Positions 15,654 through 23,416 are shown, numbered from the stretch's first letter. The stretch is DNA of 39,482 bases from Methylococcaceae bacterium (GCA_013141375.1 JABFRC010000080.1:1-39482); one strand, 5' to 3'. Numbers and translations: made by a program. The notes: generated by a model not told the origin, from the sequence alone.

Positions 15654-16156
15654 AATCCATCGTCAGCTTTGGGTCGCAACTGAAGATTAGCTGCCTACAT
15701 TTTACTTCAAAAAATCAACTTACTCAGGAGGCTAGCAATAATATTCGTGTGCGTTGCGCTTCAATCTCAGTCCAATAAGTCTTAAAGACGTGGCGTATTG
15801 GAATATTTTTAGTGAACTTTTAAAGCCCTATCAATTGCGCTAAATAGTCGATAGCTAAAATTTTCAAGCATACCTCCGTTTACTGGACTGGCTTTTTCAA
15901 AGTCGGTGTCAGCTGCTTTTACATTCCAATGCATTACCGATCTGAACCCACTACGATTAGATGCTAATAATCCTGGTTTACAGCAGATAATTGCAGTTTT
16001 GTGTATTTTCGATAGCAAGCAGCTAAATGCATGTGTTGCATTTGTAATGCTTTTTTGTATTGTCTTTCCAGGCTAAGCTATTTGTTACGCTACAGTTATT
16101 ATCGCTTTTGGGGTGCAAAGTAAAATTACCGATTATCACGTCGCACCCAGCTCCTT
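15654..16156. other. Segment without a convincing gene
   Basis: About 500 bases between the hypothetical gene at 15309 and the end of the leftward operon. A 69-codon - strand frame (15809-16018) is present but has no ribosome-binding site or recognisable domain. Its composition (one hydrophilic stretch, several cysteines early) does not decide whether it is a remnant. No terminator for the operon is evident. Confidence 0.4.
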
Positions 16157-16399
16157 TTAAAGTTCTATTTCAGCGCATCGGTTCAACATCGTGTGAAGAT
16201 GCGCTCCTACGACATCCATACCGTCAGGCACTGGGCAAATTACCCAAGGCACTCTGGGTTGGTCCTTTGAAGCGTTTATCTTGGCAATAATACTCTCCAT
16301 TAATAGCTGCCGTTCCTCTTGGGATTTGTGCGGCAATGGCTTAGCCTCGGCTGCCCGTTGATCTTCCAGCTTCGATAATCTGTTTTTAAGATTGTTCAT
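16157..16399 (-). CDS. Small operon protein with LKNRLxKLEDQ motif (80 residues)
   Basis: The N-terminus MNNLKNRLSKLEDQRAAEAK repeats that of the upstream neighbour (MSVLKNRLLKLEDQQTAKV), so the two look like divergent duplicates. The first 30 residues form a likely amphipathic helix or short coiled coil; the rest (VPWVICPVPDGMDVVGAH) differs. The start overlaps the upstream stop by 14 bases, so it is the last member of the coupled operon. I do not recognise the function; the coiled-coil start suggests an oligomer or a partner-binding peptide. Confidence 0.65.
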   Translation of the reverse strand: MNNLKNRLSKLEDQRAAEAKPLPHKSQEERQLLMESIIAKINASKDQPRVPWVICPVPDGMDVVGAHLHTMLNRCAEIEL

Positions 16400-16655
16400 T
16401 GCAAACCTGAAATTTAGCTAGTTCATACATCCCGCATATCTTCGCGGCGAGTGCTTTAGAATCCACCCCAGAGTTATCTGTAGGTATAGGATAATCCTCC
16501 AATCCTGCATCTAAGAGTGCCTGCCGTTCTGCCACCTTTCGGAACAAGGCTTCAATTTTATCAACGATTTCCTTTGGACTTAATTTTCTTCTTTCGGCAA
16601 CCTTTGCCGTCTGCTGATCTTCAAGCTTCAGTAGCCTGTTCTTTAATACACTCAT
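16386..16655 (-). CDS. Small operon protein with LKNRLxKLEDQ motif (89 residues)
   Basis: This is a helical, charged protein that starts MSVLKNRLLKLEDQQTAKV and continues with ERRKLSPKEIVDKIEALFRK. It shares its N-terminal motif with the next gene downstream. The start overlaps the upstream stop in an ATGA arrangement (16652-16655). Similar short helical proteins occur in primase/DUF3987 operons of integrative elements, but I know of no assigned function. Confidence 0.65.
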   Translation of the reverse strand: MSVLKNRLLKLEDQQTAKVAERRKLSPKEIVDKIEALFRKVAERQALLDAGLEDYPIPTDNSGVDSKALAAKICGMYELAKFQVCNEQS

Positions 16656-16918
16656 TTCTTATTCTCCAATACTTCAATACGTTTTTCTAAATCAGATGTT
16701 TCAATCACTTTTGCAACTGCCTGTAAACACCATGTAAGTTTTGTGGCGTCCTGCACATCAACCACACCGGAACGCGCCTCTCTGTAGACTTTCGCCATCT
16801 CTCGCTTAACATCCTGCATCGTGTCCAACTTGCAGCGGTAGCGTTGTACTTTCTGTGGGGGTAGGGTTTCGACTTCACCCGTTGCGCCATCTATCTCAAC
16901 CGGATATTTATTACTCAT
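16652..16918 (-). CDS. Small operon protein (88 residues)
   Basis: The protein MSNKYPVEIDGATGEVETLP... is followed by a basic/helical part (CKLDTMQDVKREMAKVYREAR) and ends EVLENKK. The central pattern around VKREMAKVYREARSG resembles short proteins of integrative elements that accompany the DUF3987 and Toprim genes. The start overlaps the end of the 178-residue gene by eight bases, and the stop overlaps the next start. Function is unknown. Confidence 0.65.
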   Translation of the reverse strand: MSNKYPVEIDGATGEVETLPPQKVQRYRCKLDTMQDVKREMAKVYREARSGVVDVQDATKLTWCLQAVAKVIETSDLEKRIEVLENKK

Positions 16919-17447
16919 CTTTTAACCTGCAAACTGTGGTTGGTTGAATAATTATCGCCTCTGGTTCGAGCTCTAACATTTCGGCATAAGTTGAAGGCGG
17001 AATAGTTGTAATGCTGTAGGACTCGCCAGCGTTAACGATCCACCAATCTCGTGATGTGAATTTAAGGCATTGGTGCTTGGTATCACTCCACCAATTGATG
17101 CCAGGGGATTGAACGCCAGCATTGCAAGTGCCCGCGCCCCGATCATGGCTATTTAAACTTTTGAAGTGAACACATTGGCTACATGAAGCCACGATGCTTT
17201 TAATGGTGTCGTTGGCTACGCTGCTGGATAGTAATTCTTCGATGATTTCAGTTTGTGGTGTTGCGTCCAGTTCGTCGGCTTGTAGCTCTTCAATGAACTC
17301 CGATTTAGTGATTCCTAACTCGACCGGGCTGCGATTTTTGCGATTCTGCGATTTTTCGGGCTCAATTTCGTCGCAAAATCGCAAAGTCGCAGGAATCGCA
17401 AGTGGGCATGGTGTCTTGGATAGCAATTCAGCGGGGTTAAACCACAT
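16911..17447 (-). CDS. Cysteine-cluster accessory protein of the primase operon (178 residues)
   Basis: The N-terminus MWFNPAELLSKTPCPLAIPA is a low-complexity opening known to me from similar island operons. The middle is acidic (EFIEELQADELDATPQTEIIEE). The C-terminal part has a cysteine cluster, CSQC...GTC...HQC, within about 40 residues, suggesting a small zinc-binding fold, and then DWWIVN. The start overlaps the DUF3987 gene end by 11 bases, so it is translated with it. A role with the replication proteins is suggested by position only. Confidence 0.65.
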   Translation of the reverse strand: MWFNPAELLSKTPCPLAIPATLRFCDEIEPEKSQNRKNRSPVELGITKSEFIEELQADELDATPQTEIIEELLSSSVANDTIKSIVASCSQCVHFKSLNSHDRGAGTCNAGVQSPGINWWSDTKHQCLKFTSRDWWIVNAGESYSITTIPPSTYAEMLELEPEAIIIQPTTVCRLKDE

Positions 17448-19002
17448 AATGCAAAACCCTCCATGATGTTCTAGCTTTTACACCATTTATCACCGTGCCG
17501 GGTTCGTTTTCAGCATGATAGCCATTGTTTACAAGCTCAACTGTTGCCGCCATAAGTCGTTTTTTATTGCGTAACTGGCTTGGGCCTCGATTCAGCACAT
17601 CTACCGATCTAAAAAGCCGCATATCACGTTCTTGAAGCCAATTAGATAATGATTCGGCATCAATGACTGGTTGCGGTATAAGTGCAGCGCCCCGGATGCG
17701 TAACGACTCCTTCAAATACCATTGCACCAACACCAAGCCACGCTCTAAGTGTGTGTTGGTAATTGACCTTGTTGCCATGCCATCTTCAATGACCGCCAGC
17801 ACTCCGGCAATACGACACGCGTTTTCAAGAGCTTTAGATGCGTAACCTCTAATCTCCGATAAGTCATTGCCTTTTTGCATCAGTGTTTCAAACTGATTTT
17901 GTGCAGCAATCGCCAGCTTAGTTGCGTATTCGTCTAAGGGTAATTCTACGGGATCAAGCTCTTGCTCTGTCTTGCCTATGCGCGGCTCAGCTTCGGTTAA
18001 TGCCTTTAATTTTGCAAACAATCGCTTTACTTCGTGACGGTTGCCGGGCCATTCAAAGCTTTCCACATGCCGACTGCCTATTGTCGATTCAGGCCACGCC
18101 ACCAAACAACGAGGCAAAAACCCTTGATCGTTAGCCATTTGATCGCTTAGCAATTTAGCCATAACTTCTGGTTGGGCCATTTGGTGCATAGCCATACGTC
18201 TTCCGTACAAAATACCGCTACCGTCGCCAGCACGTACCCGATCAAATGGGGAGCCATCCCAAAACTTACACCACCTTGCCATCGTCTTTAAAGCATTGTC
18301 GTTATTGAGAGCATGACCGCCAATTAACAAACCGGCCTCATCACTGAATAATCCAACACTGGGTTGACCAACCGCTAACAGCTTAAATAAGCCTTCAACA
18401 GTCGGATCAGTCACAAATCTAAGCGGCATTATTGGTGCTTCTGGTTTCTGCTCCACTTGGTGCTTTGCTGCTGCGCTGTGGTCACTGGCTGCTTGATTCT
18501 TTGTGACTGCTGCTGCTTTGTTAGCCGACTCGGTTGCAGATTTCCAACGCGCTAGTTCACCTTCATAATTCTGCTGCTCGATTTGATAGGTTTCCATTTC
18601 TAATCGCTCTTGAGCTTTGGCGGCTCCCAGTACCACATCATCCACACCCGATTTACGTTCGCCTGATTCGGCCACCGTCAGTAAAAATAATGACAATGGT
18701 TTTTTGCCGCCCCAAGGTAATATCACATCAAAATGTGTTTGCGCTGCTAATGACGCGCTGGCAAGAACGCTTTGGCAACATAGGGCCATTGGTGCTTTGA
18801 TAGTCTCATGTAGGGCGGTCGCGGCTGCTCCTAGTACATCACCTAACAATTCAACTGGATAGGGATCAGCTGGTGCTAGCGGTGCACGTAGTGGGTCTGG
18901 TTGTAATGAATTTGGGTTAATGGCGTTCGATAAATCAAAAGTGCTTGTTTCGGCAACTTCCAATTCAGCATTGGCAATAAGAAGCTGTGTTGAATCGTCC
19001 AT
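17437..19002 (-). CDS. DUF3987 family protein (putative primase-helicase-type ATPase)
   Basis: This 521-residue protein shows the DUF3987 hallmarks: YPVELLGDVLGAAATALHE, then APMALCCQSVLASASLAAQ, LFLLTVAESGERKSGVD (a P-loop-like GERKS) and GLFSDEAGLLIGGHAL (a Walker B-like acidic motif). Proteins of this family sit beside Toprim proteins in phages and islands and are thought to act in replication or DNA manipulation; this is family knowledge, not shown here. A lysine/alanine-rich coiled-coil insert lies near residues 130-180. It starts at the stop of the Toprim gene (TAATG), so the two are coupled. Confidence 0.85.
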   Translation of the reverse strand: MDDSTQLLIANAELEVAETSTFDLSNAINPNSLQPDPLRAPLAPADPYPVELLGDVLGAAATALHETIKAPMALCCQSVLASASLAAQTHFDVILPWGGKKPLSLFLLTVAESGERKSGVDDVVLGAAKAQERLEMETYQIEQQNYEGELARWKSATESANKAAAVTKNQAASDHSAAAKHQVEQKPEAPIMPLRFVTDPTVEGLFKLLAVGQPSVGLFSDEAGLLIGGHALNNDNALKTMARWCKFWDGSPFDRVRAGDGSGILYGRRMAMHQMAQPEVMAKLLSDQMANDQGFLPRCLVAWPESTIGSRHVESFEWPGNRHEVKRLFAKLKALTEAEPRIGKTEQELDPVELPLDEYATKLAIAAQNQFETLMQKGNDLSEIRGYASKALENACRIAGVLAVIEDGMATRSITNTHLERGLVLVQWYLKESLRIRGAALIPQPVIDAESLSNWLQERDMRLFRSVDVLNRGPSQLRNKKRLMAATVELVNNGYHAENEPGTVINGVKARTSWRVLHYVV

Positions 19003-19850
19003 TAAACACCCTCCATAGATAAAGCGTCATTCCAGTCAAAACCAACGATTGCAGGCAAGATGTATTTACCGCCAACCGCTAACGCTGCCGCTATTGCTGC
19101 TTTCTGGCCTACGCCCGACTCGTCATTGTCTCCTGCAATGATGATTTGGTTAGTTGGGTATAAACGTCGCATAACACGCGCTGCCGGTTCCAGATTGCCA
19201 GCATCCAAGGCGACAATCACACCATGCCCGCTATGTTCATACAAACTTGCGCCGGTTGCCCAGCCTTCGCAGATTAGTAGCGTGTTGCTGCTTAATTCAC
19301 CAATTGCTGAATAACATGATTTCTTCTTTGCACCAGCCAAAAACCTTTTAGAACCATCTGCGTTGATAAATTGCAGATTTACTAAGCTGCTGGTTTCGTC
19401 ATAAATTGGGATCACTAACGCATTGCCATAAACGCGAGAGTTATAAGCTTCTACGCGCTTTTTAATTGCGTACGGATGATTGCCGGGCTTTGATTTTGCC
19501 CACAATAACTGAGCTTTAAGAGCTGCTTTAGTATGGCGCTGCTGTTGCTCCATTTGGCACTTCACACGATCAGCTTCAATCTGTGCAATCATCTCCTTAG
19601 TGAGTTGCTGACGTTTGCCTGACAAACACCAGGTGCCACAAATGCCAGTGACAAAATGTTGATACCAGCCTGACGGGTTGCCGTCATAGTGCAAGATATA
19701 CGCGCCGTTTTTGGTGCCTGCTTTATCGCCTGCAACATGCGATCTATGCAGCACACCATCGGCAATCAATGGATTAGTGAATACCACGCCATTTTCAGCG
19801 GCATGATTGAAGAAAGCGGTTTCGATTTCATTTATAGAGTTACTTAACAT
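19002..19850 (-). CDS. Toprim domain protein (putative element primase)
   Basis: The 282-residue protein has an N-terminal zinc-less region (YILHYDGNPSGWYQHFVTGICGTW), a helical linker rich in Q and K, and a C-terminal Toprim fold. LLICEGWATGASL carries the conserved Toprim glutamate, IIIAGDNDESGVGQKAA the DxD motif, and DWNDAL closes the domain. It resembles the primase-like Toprim proteins of P4-type and ICE-like elements. The protein may prime element replication, perhaps with the DUF3987 product. It overlaps the 60-residue gene upstream by 11 bases. Confidence 0.85.
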   Translation of the reverse strand: MLSNSINEIETAFFNHAAENGVVFTNPLIADGVLHRSHVAGDKAGTKNGAYILHYDGNPSGWYQHFVTGICGTWCLSGKRQQLTKEMIAQIEADRVKCQMEQQQRHTKAALKAQLLWAKSKPGNHPYAIKKRVEAYNSRVYGNALVIPIYDETSSLVNLQFINADGSKRFLAGAKKKSCYSAIGELSSNTLLICEGWATGASLYEHSGHGVIVALDAGNLEPAARVMRRLYPTNQIIIAGDNDESGVGQKAAIAAALAVGGKYILPAIVGFDWNDALSMEGV

Positions 19851-20022
19851 AGCAAACAGCCCATGTCAGGTAAGCAACCCAGAATAATAAATCGACCACG
19901 CCGCAATCAAGCCCAGCGAACGCTCTGATGAATTCGGCTTTGATACGGGTAGCGACTAAGCTAAAATGATTATGTTGTTCTTCGTTTTTGCTGCCACGGT
20001 TTGCCGCCGTGGTGGTTTTCAT
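19840..20022 (-). CDS. Small operon protein with a hydrophobic C-terminus (60 residues)
   Basis: The protein starts MKTTTAANRGSKNEEQHNHF and ends with the hydrophobic stretch VVDLLFWVAYLTWAVCYVK, which could span or bind a membrane. It overlaps the AlpA-like gene by an ATGA and the Toprim gene by 11 bases, which supports its being real. Function is unknown. Confidence 0.55.
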   Translation of the reverse strand: MKTTTAANRGSKNEEQHNHFSLVATRIKAEFIRAFAGLDCGVVDLLFWVAYLTWAVCYVK

Positions 20023-20237
20023 ATTGTGCCGCCTTGAATATGCGCTTCTATCCAGTTTCTTAAGTCTTTAGTTCTGTAACGGACGTTACGACCGATCTTG
20101 ATATACGGAATATTGTGCTCGCCAGTGGAGCGCCATTTGATTAATGACTTTTCAGGTGTGTGAATTAGAATTGCTGCTTCGGATGTATCGACAATGATAT
20201 TGTCGTCTAACGAAATGTTACGGGTTGTTGCTGGCAT
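20019..20237 (-). CDS. AlpA-like helix-turn-helix regulator
   Basis: This 72-residue protein is a winged-helix MerR/excisionase-type DNA-binding domain. DTSEAAILIHTPEKSLIKWRS is the recognition region, and IPYIKIGRNVRYRTKDLRNWIEAH is the wing plus final helix. Proteins of this kind (AlpA, excisionases) regulate integrase or act as directionality factors in P4-like elements. It is the first gene of the leftward operon, and its start follows 200 bases of leader with no other strong gene. I infer control of the operon and possibly of excision. Confidence 0.85.
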   Translation of the reverse strand: MPATTRNISLDDNIIVDTSEAAILIHTPEKSLIKWRSTGEHNIPYIKIGRNVRYRTKDLRNWIEAHIQGGTI

Positions 20238-20326
20238 GTTGACCGCCCTCTAGGGGTTTGTTTAAGTAGCGGTCATTCTGGAGAAGTTGGGAGTGCAATT
20301 CATACCCAAAGATAAACAGTTTATTT

Positions 20327-20437
20327 TTAGGTACGGTTTACAAGCCCACGCCTTGCATGACCATACTCAATTAATCGCATACTCCCATCTTCGGTCTGGT
20401 ATTCTTTAAACTGATTTATGATGACGCGCAAGGCCAT
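20327..20437 (-). CDS. Possible 36-residue ORF behind the 226-residue gene
   Basis: An ATG at 20437 opens a 36-codon frame, MALRVIINQFKEYQTEDGSM..., ending in TAA four bases short of a purine-rich stretch. The start lies four bases after the stop of the 226-residue gene, in a translationally coupled position. The sequence looks protein-like (regular alternation, few rare residues) but is too short to classify. Confidence 0.35.
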   Translation of the reverse strand: MALRVIINQFKEYQTEDGSMRLIEYGHARRGLVNRT

Positions 20438-20441
20438 TATT

Positions 20442-21122
20442 TCATTTCTTTTTTTTATTAAGTTTTTCAACAGTTGCGGCAATAATTTCCGGTGGGTTTT
20501 TGGCTTTCAACTGTGCTTGTAAATCCTCCATTATTTTTGCGTTCTGCTCGATAATTTTTTTCATTTCCTCTTTTTCAGGATCTAGCTGTTGCCCATCGGA
20601 TAGCTTATCTTGAATGAGCTTGGTGAGTTTTCGATTCATGGACTCTCCTTCATAAGCTTTTCTCACAGTTCCTTCACTGGTGCAAAAATGCTTTGCTGCA
20701 TATTCAAAAGAAGACATTTTATTTCGGCTGCCGTTCAGTGAGTATTTGTCTTTATCCAAGCTTTTTAAAAAGTCGTAAATTTCCTTATCTCTTAAGGCAT
20801 GGCTGGTTTTAGTTCCTTTTCCTCCTGTGATATTAAAAACATTGTTAGCGTCCGCACCATTGGAAATCCAATTAAGTTGAGTAATTAGGTATTTATTCAA
20901 CCCTGGAGGCAAAGGTAATCCGGCTTCAAGATATTTTAGTAGTCTTGCATTAACATCCTTCAGATAGGATTTATGCCCAGACATCAATGCTAAGCATTCG
21001 ATAACAAAAAGACCTTCATCTATTGTCGAATCAGGATGGCCTTCTGCTTTTAGCTTTGCTTCATGTTTGTTTATTTGCACCCTGTAGTAAACTTCCGGGT
21101 CGTAGTAGATGTTTTTGGTCAT
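20442..21122 (-). CDS. Hypothetical element protein with a possible HTH and coiled coil (226 residues)
   Basis: The protein opens MTKNIYYDPEVYYRVQINKHEAK. It has a middle segment with helix-turn-helix-like spacing (KMSSFEYAAKHFCTSEGTVRK, residues about 139-158). A charged coiled coil follows (EKEEMKKIIEQNAKIMEDLQAQL) and a lysine-rich tail. A DNA-binding role is possible from the HTH-like part. I do not recognise the family. It is transcribed leftward ahead of the AlpA-like operon and separated from the toxin-antitoxin-like pair by 140 bases. Confidence 0.6.
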   Translation of the reverse strand: MTKNIYYDPEVYYRVQINKHEAKLKAEGHPDSTIDEGLFVIECLALMSGHKSYLKDVNARLLKYLEAGLPLPPGLNKYLITQLNWISNGADANNVFNITGGKGTKTSHALRDKEIYDFLKSLDKDKYSLNGSRNKMSSFEYAAKHFCTSEGTVRKAYEGESMNRKLTKLIQDKLSDGQQLDPEKEEMKKIIEQNAKIMEDLQAQLKAKNPPEIIAATVEKLNKKKK

Positions 21123-21263
21123 AACACTCCATCAAAGCGTAAGTCATCTTGCAAGAAATCACCGGAAATGGGGGGGCACTTGTTGCTCCGTCGAGCTATC
21201 CGGTTTTTTTTGTATGTATAAATTACGTTATTGCGTTTTTAAATACTGACCACATTGTCGGTA

Positions 21264-21596
21264 TCATGTGACACGAATAAATGAAACCTCATTATTTTGA
21301 TAAAACTCAGCGATCACCTCTACTTTATTTCTCAGTATCAGTTGAATTTGTCGGTTGGTGCAGTTGCCGCGTTTTACCCAAATTACCTTGGGAGGGTGTC
21401 CGTATAAAATGCTTTTTTCGTAAAAGTCAGAATCTTTGCTGACGATCATAAAGCTATTTTCTTTGGCATAACGCCAAACGTCATCATCCGAACCACCACC
21501 TAATCCAATTCGGTCTACATGAGCGGAGTCGGGGAAAACATCAGCCAAAGCCATCACCATTTTAGGTGACAGGTTTTCATCAAATAATAATTTCAT
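21264..21596 (-). CDS. DUF5615 PIN-like toxin candidate
   Basis: The 110-residue protein shows MKLLFDENLSPKMVMALAD, SDDDVWRYAKENSFMIVSKDSDF and the PKVIWVKRGNC strand, the pattern of DUF5615 PIN-like proteins. These are usually encoded with a DUF433 partner and are regarded as toxin-antitoxin candidates. D6, the DDD of SDDD and the DSDF aspartates are probable metal ligands. Its start overlaps the DUF433 stop by four bases (ATGA). Confidence 0.88.
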   Translation of the reverse strand: MKLLFDENLSPKMVMALADVFPDSAHVDRIGLGGGSDDDVWRYAKENSFMIVSKDSDFYEKSILYGHPPKVIWVKRGNCTNRQIQLILRNKVEVIAEFYQNNEVSFIRVT

Positions 21597-21823
21597 CCGG
21601 CAATAACGCGTGTGTGCCGCTCTCTATCAGCGGCATAAGCAAAACATGCCCTAACATCATCTTGAGTTAAGTAGTCGTAGTCCTCTAAAACTTCTTGCTC
21701 GGTCATGCCAGATGCAAAGCAATCAAGAATGTCATCGACAGTAATACGTAAACCCCTAATACAAGGTTTTCCGCTACGCTTGCCGGGTTCAATGGTAATA
21801 ATATTATGGTAATCAATGCTCAT
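21593..21823 (-). CDS. DUF433 antitoxin-like protein
   Basis: The 76-residue protein has the DUF433 signature: EPGKRSGKPCIRGLRITVDDIL, then the helix-turn-helix-like FASGMTEQEVLEDYDYLTQDDVRACFAYAA. It is the usual partner of DUF5615 proteins and probably neutralises and autoregulates the pair. It starts only seven bases after the integrase stop, so expression may be linked to the integrase. Confidence 0.88.
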   Translation of the reverse strand: MSIDYHNIITIEPGKRSGKPCIRGLRITVDDILDCFASGMTEQEVLEDYDYLTQDDVRACFAYAADRERHTRVIAG

Positions 21824-21830
21824 GTTTTTC

Positions 21831-23042
21831 TCACTTGCTAGCAGTTTTTAGATTAATGACGTTTTCGCCTTCCGGTGTGGCGCGATCCTGAATAAAACCG
21901 GCTATCCGGTCAATGGCCTGTTTGAGCGTGTTGGATTCGGTGCGGATATAACCGCCGGTTACATTATTATCGGTTATGTGATTTAACAGTTTTTTAATGA
22001 TTGTTTCAGGCAGTAGCGAGGCTTCGGCAATGGTTGCAAAGGTCCGCCTTAAATCGTGACTGCTGAATTCGACACCTGTTTTTAAAGTAACCTGATCTAA
22101 GGGCCAACGAGGAATCGCCATAACACCAGCGGCATGGTCGCCAGGGAAAACAAAAGTATTACCGCCGGTCAAATCTTGCAGATTTCGTAAGTAGGGCTTC
22201 AATTGCATAGGAATGTAGGTCGTAAAATCGCTGTGATTCTTGGTGTCCATAACGGTGAGAGTGTCGTTCTTGAAGTCTACGTTTTTCCATTCCAGGTGTA
22301 GTGCTTCATTGGCTCTCAATCCGGTATAGAGCAACAACAAAAGATAAGTTTTTGCTTTGGCGTTTGTAAGCCCAAGAACTGCTCCATACCACTCATGCAA
22401 TTTTTCGGCAGGGATAATACGACTTTTGCGGGTTGGCTTGCTCCATAGGTCAAGTTCTGCTTTTTTGAGTACGTCGGTCGGGCTTTCGTCAATGATTTTT
22501 AATGCCATAGCAGAGTTCATCAAAAGGCGTAATATCCGCATTTTATTATCTTTGGACGTGCTGCTGCCGGGCAAGGTCTTGTGACGCTTCGCCACCATTT
22601 CACGTGTGATTGCATTAACGGGCTTATCCAGCCAATCAGGGAAACCTTCATTAAGTTTTTTCTGATAGTCGGCTGAGGTGCCTGGGCTTAGCTTTAAACC
22701 TTTCTGTTCAATGTATCGGGTCATCAATTCGGCTAAGGTCATCTGCTTTAATTTCAATCTGCGCTTTTCTTCTGCGGGATTAATGCCATTAACCAAATTG
22801 GTTAATGCTTCCCTTGCCTTTTTTTGTGCGGTATCCACTGAAATATCAGAACATTTGCCCAGCGTGACGCGCTGAACTTTTCCGGCTGCATCTTTTTTGA
22901 GAACAACAAAAGATTTATTACCTGTGCTGCTAACACGGCATGTTAATTTAGGCTCTTTGGTGTCGTAATAGTCAATTCGGCCCTTATCAGGAATCGGCAG
23001 TTTTTTAATTCTATCTTGTGTGAATGTAATCTTATTGGTCAT
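21831..23042 (-). CDS. int: P4-type tyrosine integrase
   Basis: The 403-residue recombinase inserts and excises the element at tRNA-Leu. The N-terminus (KITFTQDRIKKLPIPDKGRIDYYDTKEPKL) is a DUF4102-type arm-binding domain, followed by a SAM-like core-binding domain (about 100-190). The catalytic domain shows R243 in YTGLRANEALHLEW, H329-x-x-R332 in SSHDLRRTF, H355 in LLNH and Y365 in VTGGYIR. All catalytic residues are present, so the enzyme could be active. A GAGGA ribosome-binding site precedes the ATG. The gene ends near the DUF433/DUF5615 pair and begins about 210 bases from the right attachment site. Confidence 0.94.
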   Translation of the reverse strand: MTNKITFTQDRIKKLPIPDKGRIDYYDTKEPKLTCRVSSTGNKSFVVLKKDAAGKVQRVTLGKCSDISVDTAQKKAREALTNLVNGINPAEEKRRLKLKQMTLAELMTRYIEQKGLKLSPGTSADYQKKLNEGFPDWLDKPVNAITREMVAKRHKTLPGSSTSKDNKMRILRLLMNSAMALKIIDESPTDVLKKAELDLWSKPTRKSRIIPAEKLHEWYGAVLGLTNAKAKTYLLLLLYTGLRANEALHLEWKNVDFKNDTLTVMDTKNHSDFTTYIPMQLKPYLRNLQDLTGGNTFVFPGDHAAGVMAIPRWPLDQVTLKTGVEFSSHDLRRTFATIAEASLLPETIIKKLLNHITDNNVTGGYIRTESNTLKQAIDRIAGFIQDRATPEGENVINLKTASK

Positions 23043-23102
23043 TGTTAATAATCCTCAGAGTTGATTTAGACTCGGGGGCGTTCCCTGAGATAAAGCTAAA
23101 TT

Positions 23103-23130
23103 CCGGGTCAACCCTGGGTCAACTTTGAAA
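23103..23130 (+). repeat. Right arm-type integrase-site candidate (GGTCAAC repeat)
   Basis: CGGGTCAACCCTGGGTCAAC followed by TTTGAAA matches the left copy at 11620-11648 in order and orientation. It lies in the integrase leader and could serve both in recombination and in integrase autoregulation. Confidence 0.5.
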
Positions 23131-23254
23131 CGCTGTTTTGAGTATATTACAGTAATCTTAAGAAATGTGGGGAGTGGTTTGTTTTATTTATAAAACAATT
23201 GGTTATGATAAATATTGTGGACTGGGTGAGGGTCTGATAGGTTTGTGACGGGGA

Positions 23255-23310
23255 ACTTAAAATCCCTCGTTCGAAAGGACGTGCCGGTTCGACTCCGGCC
23301 CGAGGCACCA
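23255..23310 (+). repeat. Right attachment site (tRNA-Leu 3' end copy 2)
   Basis: The 56 bases are identical to the 3' part of the intact tRNA-Leu at 11510-11565. The tRNA 5' half is missing here, so this is a displaced fragment and not a functional tRNA gene. Confidence 0.93.
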
Positions 23311-23318
23311 AAAAAAAC

Positions 23319-23352
23319 AAGGGCTTAGGTAAATTACCAAGCCCTTTTTTTT
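23319..23352 (+). terminator. Displaced tRNA-Leu terminator
   Basis: AAGGGCTTAGGT, AAAT, TACCAAGCCC with a run of eight T residues forms a good intrinsic terminator. It was most likely the original terminator of tRNA-Leu before integration. In the opposite direction it could also serve as a boundary for the diguanylate cyclase gene. Confidence 0.8.
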
Positions 23353-23416
23353 GCCTAAAATTTCATGGCGTCTTTAAGTATTTATAAAGCAGCTTAGGTT
23401 GCATCTTTTGGGGTTT

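Larger units (their letters stand above)
11566..23310. mobile_element. tRNA-Leu integrative element (about 11.7 kb)
   Basis: The element is bounded by direct repeats of the tRNA-Leu 3' end, with a P4-type tyrosine integrase next to the right repeat. It carries a toxin-antitoxin-like pair, a leftward replication/regulation operon (AlpA-like, Toprim, DUF3987, small genes) and a nested cassette-bearing unit. No capsid, terminase, portal, tail, relaxase or type IV secretion gene is seen, so it is unlikely to move without a helper. Satellite or mobilisable island are the best descriptions. GGTCAAC-type repeats occur just inside both ends. Confidence 0.9.

Noticed and set aside
15809-16018. 69-codon - strand frame in the gap before the leftward operon
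   Set aside because: No ribosome-binding site, no recognisable domain and opposite-strand frames of similar size; coding cannot be supported.
23221-23310. Second tRNA-Leu gene at the right end of the island
   Set aside because: Only the 3' part from the anticodon arm on is present; the 5' acceptor and D-arm are missing, so it is an attachment-site fragment.
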